DNA from: an uncultured Collinsella sp.
GTDB lineage: Bacteria; Actinomycetota; Coriobacteriia; Coriobacteriales; Coriobacteriaceae
Assembly: GCA_958443265.1 (NCBI GenBank)
Contig: CAUCKA010000014.1
Location: forward strand, 1 to 36,057
Length of the DNA stretch: 36,057 nucleotides
Direction of reading: 5' to 3'
The notes under the pieces were generated by a model. The model searched no databases. It saw only the letters and a list, made by a program, of their open reading frames with translations, and was not told the DNA's origin. The position numbers were made by a program, and so were the translations under genes. This document shows, piece by piece, positions 31,097 to 36,057 of the stretch; position 1 is the first letter of the stretch; each line of letters begins with the position of its first letter.

Positions 31097-31564
31097 ATGA
31101 AGATTGGTATCGGCAACGACCATGCCGCCGTCGAGCTCAAGAACATCATTTCCGAGCACCTGAAGGAGCGCGGCTGTGAGGTCGTGAACTTTGGAACCGA
31201 CACCTCCGAGAGCTTCGATTACCCCATCGCCGGCTACAAGGTGGGCAAGGCAGTAGCCAACGGCGACGTCGATCTGGGCATCCTGATCTGCGGCACCGGC
31301 GTCGGGATCAGTCTTGCCGCCAACAAGGTCGAGGGCGTTCGCGCCGTCGTGTGCTCCGAGCCCTTCAGCGCCAAGCTCTCGCGCATGCACAATAACACCA
31401 ACGTGCTCGCCTTTGGTGCCCGCGTCGTGGGCTCCGAGCTCGCCAAGATGATTGTCGACGAGTGGCTCGACGCCGAGTTTGAGGGCGGTCGCCACGAGCG
31501 TCGCGTCAACCTCCTCAACGAGATCGACCAGACCCGCGGACTCAAGGTCGTCGACGAGGCCTAA
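31097..31564 (+). CDS. rpiB: Ribose-5-phosphate isomerase B
   Basis: A 155-aa RpiB/LacAB-type sugar isomerase interconverting ribose 5-phosphate and ribulose 5-phosphate. It shows IGNDHAAVELK at the N-terminus, FGTDTSESFDYP, the catalytic-cysteine motif ILICGTGVGISLAANK (Cys65) and MHNNTNVLAFGARV. The ATG has GAGAGGA seven bases upstream. It has its own promoter and terminator. Allose- or galactose-6-phosphate activity is possible, but a lone gene favours RpiB. Confidence 0.93.
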   Translation: MKIGIGNDHAAVELKNIISEHLKERGCEVVNFGTDTSESFDYPIAGYKVGKAVANGDVDLGILICGTGVGISLAANKVEGVRAVVCSEPFSAKLSRMHNNTNVLAFGARVVGSELAKMIVDEWLDAEFEGGRHERRVNLLNEIDQTRGLKVVDEA

Positions 31565-31591
31565 ACTACTTAGCGAAAAAGCTCACAGCAA

Positions 31592-31630
31592 GGTGCCCGC
31601 TCGGAACACACATCCGGGCGGGCACCTTTC
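31592..31630 (+). terminator. Terminator after rpiB
   Basis: GGTGCCCGC pairs with GCGGGCACC (9 bp, 17-nt loop), followed by TTTC and then TTTTT near 31635. Confidence 0.75.
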
Positions 31631-31674
31631 TAGATTTTTGGGACATGCCTAGAAATCTACTGGCATAGAAAAGA

Positions 31675-31700
31675 GCGCCGCGGATGGAGTTCCGCGGCGC
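31675..31700 (-). terminator. Terminator after ndk
   Basis: GCGCCGCGG pairs with CCGCGGCGC (9 bp, 8-nt loop). On the minus strand it is followed by TCTTTTCT, about 40 bases past the ndk stop. Confidence 0.8.
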
Positions 31701-31740
31701 CCAAGCCACACGCTAACAGCTTTAAGGAGTCAAAGCTGGT

Positions 31741-32145
31741 TTAGCCAAAGAAACGCTTGATCTCGATCTCGGCGTTCTCCAGGCAGTCGGAGCCGTGGAT
31801 CACGTTGGCGTTGACATCGACGGCAAAGTCGCCGCGGATGGTGCCAGGGGCAGCGTCGAGCGGATTGGTAGCGCCCATAAGGGTGCGCATCTTAGCAACA
31901 GCGGAAGAACCGGAAACGACCATCTTGACGACCGGACCGCTCGTCATAAAGTCACACAGACCGCCAAAGAAGGGCTTGTCGGCCAGATGGGCGTAATGCT
32001 CCTCGGCGGTAGCGCGCTCGAGCGTGGTCATCTCCATGCGCTCGATGACAAGGCCGCTGCGCTCAATGCGAGCAACGATCTCGCCGATTTTGCGGTCGCG
32101 CACAGCGTCGGGCTTAATCATGATGAAGGTCTTCTCGATAGCCAT
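31741..32145 (-). CDS. ndk: Nucleoside diphosphate kinase
   Basis: A 134-aa enzyme that balances nucleoside triphosphates through a phosphohistidine. The N-terminus MAIEKTFIMIKPDAVRD and the active-site motif NVIHGSD (His117) are clear, as is the length. The ATG at 32145 has GAAAGG seven bases upstream. Monocistronic, with promoter at 32209-32237. Confidence 0.97.
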   Translation of the reverse strand: MAIEKTFIMIKPDAVRDRKIGEIVARIERSGLVIERMEMTTLERATAEEHYAHLADKPFFGGLCDFMTSGPVVKMVVSGSSAVAKMRTLMGATNPLDAAPGTIRGDFAVDVNANVIHGSDCLENAEIEIKRFFG

Positions 32146-32208
32146 AGGGTAGCCTTTCAAGTAGGTTCGCGCGTGCCCAAGTCCCATTCCGGCACCCGCC
32201 TGGACTGC

Positions 32209-32237
32209 ATCGTAACAGAGTTTTAGATGCAGTTAAA
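32209..32237 (-). promoter_or_regulatory. Promoter of ndk
   Basis: The minus strand has TTTAAC, 17 bp, TACGAT, with a leader of about 55 nt to the ndk start. Confidence 0.5.
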
Positions 32238-32445
32238 CAAAAAGCTGTTTTTTGAAACGTTACAATTTATTAAAGCGTTCCATATGTGTCACTTATGTTT
32301 AAAAGTCCGATTAGAGTACCATCCGACCGAGCATCATCCGCATCGAACCGAGCAGACGGTCGGTTGCCGCCCGTGGACATACCCCCTTCACAACCCGCCC
32401 AAAGGTCCTACAGAAGTTCTCGACAAGCCCCCCTAACAACAAAAT
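32238..32445. other. Intergenic region between ndk and argH
   Basis: No gene seen. It is AT-rich near 32240-32320. CCGACCG (32328-32334) can pair with CGGTCGG (32359-32365) around direct copies of ACCGAGCA, a possible structured or operator site of unknown role. Confidence 0.3.
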
Positions 32446-32473
32446 ACGGGCGCCCGCACCAGCAGACGCCCGT
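32446..32473 (-). terminator. Terminator after argH
   Basis: ACGGGCG pairs with CGCCCGT (7 bp, 14-nt loop with further pairing possible). On the minus strand it is followed by ATTTTG, about 50 bases past the argH stop. Confidence 0.7.
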
Positions 32474-32524
32474 AAAAGCAAAACGATTTATCAATACATG
32501 GTCAAAGCCGCTTCAGCCAAAACC

Positions 32525-33955
32525 TTACTTTGCCCCGTGTCCCATCTCGACGACCCTGGTTAGCGACCCAAACACACCTTCGTCGGCAACGAGTTGCGCC
32601 TCGGCACGCTGCAGCTGCACGGCAACGGCGGCAGGGGCGGTACCGCCCTCGGTCGTGCGCGCAGCGACAATTGACGGGATGTCGAGAGCCTCGGTAATGT
32701 CGCGCTCAAAGAGCGGGCTTGCCTCCTGGAACACCTCAAACGGCAGGTCCTCAAGTTTGCAGCCGCGCTTCTCGCACATCAAGACCAGATGCCCCACCAC
32801 GGCATGCGCCTCACGGAACGGCAGGCCGCGCTTTGCCAGGTAATCGGCAACATCAGTGGCTGCCAAGTGGCCCACGCCACACTCGCGCGCCATGGCGACC
32901 TCGTTGACAGTCCAGGTCGAGATCATGCCCGCCATAACGGACAGGCACTGCATGAGCGTATGGGCGGTATCGAGCGCGCCCTCCTTGTCCTCCTGCAGGT
33001 CCTTGTTATAAGCGAGCGGCAAGCCCTTCATGGTCACGAGCAGCTGCACCAGGTTGCCATAGACTCGGCCGCTCTTACCACGGATGAGCTCAGCAAAATC
33101 GGGATTCTTCTTCTGCGGCATGATGGACGAACCGGTGGAGTAGGAGTCGGAAAGCGTGATAAAGCCAAATTCGGAACTCGACCACAGCACGATTTCCTCG
33201 GAAAGACGCGACAAATGCATCGCCATGACGGAGCCGGCGTAATGCAGATCGAGCAGGAAATCACGGTCGGAAACCGCATCGAGCGAGTTGGGAATCACGC
33301 CCGCAAAGCCAAGTTCGGCAGCCGTCATCTGGCGATCGAGCGGATAGCTCGTACCGGCAAGCGCGGCAGCACCCAGCGGGCAGTTGTCAGCGGCATCAAA
33401 GGCGGCCTTCAGGCGTATAAAGTCGCGCGCGAACATCCAGGAATACGCCAGCAGATGATGCGACAGCAGCACGGGCTGAGCATGCTGCATGTGCGTATAG
33501 CCCGGCAGAATCACCTTGTCGTACTTCTTGGCCGCATCCACCAGTACATGACGCAGCTCAAGATTGGCCTCCATGAGCTCCTTGGCCAGTGCCTTGACGC
33601 CCAAGCGCGTGTCGGTCGCCACCTGGTCGTTGCGCGAACGTCCGGTATGCAAGCGCTTGCCAGCCTCGCCGATGCGACGCGTCAGCTCGCTCTCGATAGA
33701 CATATGGATATCCTCGTCGTTGATATCGAAGCAGAAGTTGCCGGCATCGATATCCTGCTCGATTCCGGTCAGGCCCTCGGCAATCGCCTGCTCGTCCTCG
33801 ACACTGATGATGCCCTGGGCGGCCAGCATCTTGGCATGCGCCTTAGAGCCGGCGATATCCTGCTTATAGAGATGCTTGTCGACCGGCAACGACGCGCCAA
33901 ACTCCTGCGTGACCTCGGCCACGCCTGCCTCAAAACGACCGCCCCAAAGAGCCAT
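32525..33955 (-). CDS. argH: Argininosuccinate lyase
   Basis: A 476-aa fumarase/aspartase-superfamily enzyme making arginine and fumarate from argininosuccinate. It has MALWGGRFE at the N-terminus, HTGRSRNDQVATD, GYTHMQHAQPVLLSHHL and the superfamily signature GSSIMPQKKNPDFAE. The ATG at 33955 with AAAGGGGA seven bases upstream matches the family start. argG lies upstream on the same strand but is separated by a terminator and a small ORF, so argH may have a separate, weakly defined promoter. Confidence 0.96.
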   Translation of the reverse strand: MALWGGRFEAGVAEVTQEFGASLPVDKHLYKQDIAGSKAHAKMLAAQGIISVEDEQAIAEGLTGIEQDIDAGNFCFDINDEDIHMSIESELTRRIGEAGKRLHTGRSRNDQVATDTRLGVKALAKELMEANLELRHVLVDAAKKYDKVILPGYTHMQHAQPVLLSHHLLAYSWMFARDFIRLKAAFDAADNCPLGAAALAGTSYPLDRQMTAAELGFAGVIPNSLDAVSDRDFLLDLHYAGSVMAMHLSRLSEEIVLWSSSEFGFITLSDSYSTGSSIMPQKKNPDFAELIRGKSGRVYGNLVQLLVTMKGLPLAYNKDLQEDKEGALDTAHTLMQCLSVMAGMISTWTVNEVAMARECGVGHLAATDVADYLAKRGLPFREAHAVVGHLVLMCEKRGCKLEDLPFEVFQEASPLFERDITEALDIPSIVAARTTEGGTAPAAVAVQLQRAEAQLVADEGVFGSLTRVVEMGHGAK

Positions 33956-34073
33956 GGAATCGTCCCCTTTCATCAAATACCAAACCAAGCGCCCAACGAA
34001 ATGCGCCATGTCGCGAAAGCGATTTACCAACCGCTAGTTTTGCACATTCCCCACTGCGTGCGGGGCCATGTAG

Positions 34074-34244
34074 CTAATTTGCAAAGAAGTGACGCACCAG
34101 GCACTTGGCGCCCATCGATTCCCGCCAGCCGTTGCTCGCCGAGCCGTCAATCCATGCCTTCAGGCTCATCGGGACCTCCTCGACCTTTGCAGCATCGAAC
34201 TCGGGCGCGAAGGAGAGCAAAGTATTCGCGATAGCATTGAACAT
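34074..34244 (-). CDS. 56-aa hypothetical protein between argG and argH
   Basis: A small ORF with ATG at 34244 preceded by AGGAG eight bases upstream and TATATA (-10-like, near 34265) further up. The peptide starts MFNAIANTLLSFAPEFDAAK and ends GAKCLVRHFFAN; it has no membrane segment or recognised motif, two tryptophans and one cysteine. Its codons use the GC-rich third positions of neighbouring genes, supporting coding. It stops 118 bases before argH. I do not recognise the family; it could be a small protein co-transcribed with argH. Confidence 0.6.
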   Translation of the reverse strand: MFNAIANTLLSFAPEFDAAKVEEVPMSLKAWIDGSASNGWRESMGAKCLVRHFFAN

Positions 34245-34299
34245 AATGGATACTCCTCAGATATATATAGGTGCAGAGCCGCCAAATTGATAGAAAGAA

Positions 34300-34323
34300 C
34301 CCCACCGGACAACCCCGGCGGGG
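34300..34323 (-). terminator. Terminator after argG
   Basis: On the minus strand CCCCGCCGG pairs with CCGGTGGGG (9 bp, one G.U, 6-nt loop), followed by TTCTTTCT. It lies about 157 bases past the argG stop, upstream of the 56-aa ORF. The 156 bases between it and argG contain no gene. Confidence 0.75.
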
Positions 34324-34479
34324 CTCGGACTCAGCCGCAGTCGCGGCATCATATATGCGGGCGGAACGTAGGGGCCACCGATGTTAAGAAGTGTCAGCAA
34401 GCATAACGAAAGCTAGGGACCCCGTGCGCCCGTTATGTATCACGCGGATGGGCCGCGCGGATACCAAGAAAAGGAAGCC

Positions 34480-35706
34480 TTAAGCCTGGGCAGCAGCAGA
34501 GCTGGGACCCTGGACCTTAGCCCACGTCTTGAGCGACAGCGTATCGATCTCGATAAAACCGGCGCTGGCCTTCTCGTCAAACGTGGTGTCACGGTCGTAG
34601 GTAGCCAGACCGTAGTCGTAGAGGCTGAAGGGGCTCTTGCGGCCGACGACATGGCAGTTGCCCTTAAAGAACTTCAGGCGGACAGTGCCGGTCACGAACT
34701 TCTGGGTATCGGCCATAAAGGCATCGAGCGCGTTCTTGAGCGGGCTGTACCACTGGCCGTTGTACACGGCGTTGGCCCAATCCTGCTCGAGCTTGATCTT
34801 GGTCTTGAGCAGGTCGCCCTCGACGCAAATGTCCTCAAGTGCCTTGTGGGCGGTGATGAGCGTCAGGGCGCCGGGAACCTCATAGCACTCGCGGCTCTTG
34901 AGGCCCACCAGACGATCCTCGACCAGGTCGAGACGACCAAAGCCGTTGTCGCCCGAAATCTTGTTGAGGGCGATGACGATCTCGGAGAGCTTCATCTTCT
35001 TGCCATCGACGGCGACGGGCTTGCCCGCCTCAAACTCAATCTCGGTGTAGGTCGGGGTGTCCGGCGTGTCCTCGGGGTTCTTGGTCATAACCCAGGCGTC
35101 GTCGAGCGGCTCGTTCCAGGGATCCTCCAGGTGACCGCACTCGATGGCGCGACCCCACAGGTTGTCGTCGATGGAATAGGGGTTGTCGTTGGCGCCCTCG
35201 GGAACCGGCACGTTGTGGGCGTGAGCATAGGCAACCTCATCGGGACGGCACTTCAGATCCCACTCGCGAACCGGGGCGATAACCTTAAGCTCGGGGTCGA
35301 GGGCCTTGACGGCAGCCTCAAAACGAACCTGGTCGTTACCCTTGCCGGTGCAGCCGTGGGCGACGTAGGTCGCGCCAAACTCGTGAGCGACCTCGACAAG
35401 CTTCTTGGCGAGCAGCGGGCGAGACAGCGCGGAGAGCAGCGGGTACTTGTTCTCGTACATGGAGTTGGCGGCGATGGCTTTGGTCAGGAACTCATCGGAG
35501 AACTCATCGCGCAGGTCGAGCACCTGGCAATCAAGAACGCCCAGGTCGAGCGCCTTCTGCTTCTTGGCGTCCAGGCCGGTCTCCTCCTGGCCCACGTTGC
35601 CGCAGACACAAACGACATCGAGATTCTTCTCGTCCTGGAGCCACTTGACACATACGGATGTATCAAGACCACCGGAATATGCGAGAACGACTTTTTCCTT
35701 GCTCAT
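34480..35706 (-). CDS. argG: Argininosuccinate synthase
   Basis: A 408-aa ATP-dependent ligase joining citrulline and aspartate. The N-terminal PP-loop MSKEKVVLAYSGGLDTSVCVKW is diagnostic; AHGCTGKGNDQVRFE and the downstream YSIDDNLWGRAIE segments agree. The ATG at 35706 has GAAAGGA seven bases upstream. A leader of roughly 300 nt with an Arg-rich peptide ORF precedes it, suggesting arginine feedback on expression. The usual argCJBD genes are not in the window. Confidence 0.97.
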   Translation of the reverse strand: MSKEKVVLAYSGGLDTSVCVKWLQDEKNLDVVCVCGNVGQEETGLDAKKQKALDLGVLDCQVLDLRDEFSDEFLTKAIAANSMYENKYPLLSALSRPLLAKKLVEVAHEFGATYVAHGCTGKGNDQVRFEAAVKALDPELKVIAPVREWDLKCRPDEVAYAHAHNVPVPEGANDNPYSIDDNLWGRAIECGHLEDPWNEPLDDAWVMTKNPEDTPDTPTYTEIEFEAGKPVAVDGKKMKLSEIVIALNKISGDNGFGRLDLVEDRLVGLKSRECYEVPGALTLITAHKALEDICVEGDLLKTKIKLEQDWANAVYNGQWYSPLKNALDAFMADTQKFVTGTVRLKFFKGNCHVVGRKSPFSLYDYGLATYDRDTTFDEKASAGFIEIDTLSLKTWAKVQGPSSAAAQA

Positions 35707-35903
35707 GGCTGTTTCCTTTCGCCCTTGGTAGCTAATGAGAACATCGGTCAGTTGCAAGTCATTTCAAGGTCATATACCGTGCAATATCAGGTTAAATAGC
35801 AAAAATCATCACATACATGCCCTAGAAACATGCAGCAATGTCGTGCTAAAACCCAACGACCTCAAAATGACTCTATTGAGGCAATTCGCCCCATGCGGAC
35901 AGA

Positions 35904-35919
35904 GACGATTGTTATCGTC
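35904..35919 (-). promoter_or_regulatory. Hairpin over the Arg codons of the argG leader
   Basis: On the minus strand GACGAT-AACA-ATCGTC (6 bp) begins within the run of CGA codons and includes the leader stop TAA. A second weak stem (CCTCAA with TTGAGG, 35860-35881) followed by GGGTTTT lies downstream and might serve as terminator. Confidence 0.45.
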
Positions 35920-35986
35920 GTCGGGAAATTGCGCGCTGGCGTCGGATGGCATTGTCTGCAGTAGTGATGATCTTTACGAACTGCAT
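35912..35986 (-). CDS. 24-aa Arg-rich leader peptide upstream of argG
   Basis: The minus-strand ATG at 35986 has GGAG six bases upstream within AAAGGAGAGG. The peptide starts MQFVKIITTADNAI and ends in RRQRAISRRR: six Arg in the last ten residues, with three consecutive CGA codons just before the TAA. Placement upstream of an arginine-biosynthesis gene, and overlap of the Arg codons with a hairpin, fit a leader peptide that senses charged tRNA-Arg or arginine. About 205 nt separate it from argG. The sequence features are direct; the regulatory role is inference. Confidence 0.65.
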   Translation of the reverse strand: MQFVKIITTADNAIRRQRAISRRR

Positions 35987-36025
35987 CTGCCTCTCCTTTC
36001 ACCTATCGCCGGGCGCAATTCTAAT

Positions 36026-36053
36026 ATCGTAAACGGTACCTTTTCCTCGGTAA
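36026..36053 (-). promoter_or_regulatory. Candidate promoter of the argG leader
   Basis: The minus strand has TTACCG, 16 bp, TACGAT (an overlapping TAGAAT lies a few bases downstream), about 40 bases upstream of the leader ORF, at the window edge. Confidence 0.45.
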
Positions 36054-36057
36054 GCGG

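Overview
The window looks like chromosomal DNA from a gut Coriobacteriia actinobacterium, most likely Collinsella or a close relative (inference). The basis is GC-rich DNA with GTG/TTG starts, an rpsA starting with TTG, and an anaerobic gene set: double-cubane reductase and its ATPase activase, FNT formate channel, selenium and molybdenum genes, and an oxygen-sensitive cysteine desulfidase. No insertion sequence, prophage, CRISPR array or rRNA was seen. Most genes lie on the minus strand.

Layout. (1) 1-9.4 kb is a selenium region: selB (cut by the window edge) and selA, an FNT formate/nitrite channel, tRNA-Gly and tRNA-Pro, brnQ, then selD-yedF-DUF3343-cysteine desulfurase. selD itself carries an in-frame UGA at its active site and is read here as a selenoprotein. 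(2) 8.6-12.4 kb holds an activase and two 2-hydroxyacyl-CoA-dehydratase-type proteins, preceded by a promoter and a 22-codon leader ORF. (3) 12.5-18 kb is molybdenum: modC, a modB with an extra ectodomain, modA, mogA-like and moeA. (4) 18.1-20.7 kb carries a CLC channel and a lipid kinase on the plus strand. (5) 20.7-26.1 kb carries a GGQ release-factor-like protein, xpt, an MFS exporter, metY, a C_GCAxxG_C_C redox protein and yigZ. (6) 26.2-28.5 kb holds RNase P RNA, a candidate plus-strand small RNA and rpsA. (7) 28.5-36 kb holds a HAD hydrolase, cyuA, rpiB, ndk, argH, a new 56-aa ORF and argG with an Arg-rich leader peptide.

How the genes fit together. Selenocysteine synthesis and insertion, molybdate import, Mo-cofactor assembly and a formate channel together point to a Mo- and Sec-dependent enzyme such as formate dehydrogenase elsewhere in the genome. 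yedF, DUF3343 and the desulfurase are the set usually linked to handling selenium for selenium-dependent molybdenum hydroxylases.

The most interesting non-gene signal is a family of four related structured elements (9437-9546, 10742-10843, 26179-26276, 29367-29464). Each is a long imperfect palindrome enclosing a conserved 44-45-nt core (GAAAGAGGAG ... inner hairpin with compensating changes ... CGACGGTTTGA). Each sits just 3' of a minus-strand gene. Second are two short leader ORFs whose Arg codons lie in the 5' arm of a hairpin, one upstream of argG and one upstream of the dehydratase operon. A second, looser family of GGGAC palindromes resembles REP sequences.

All calls come from reading sequence and translations; no database search was possible.
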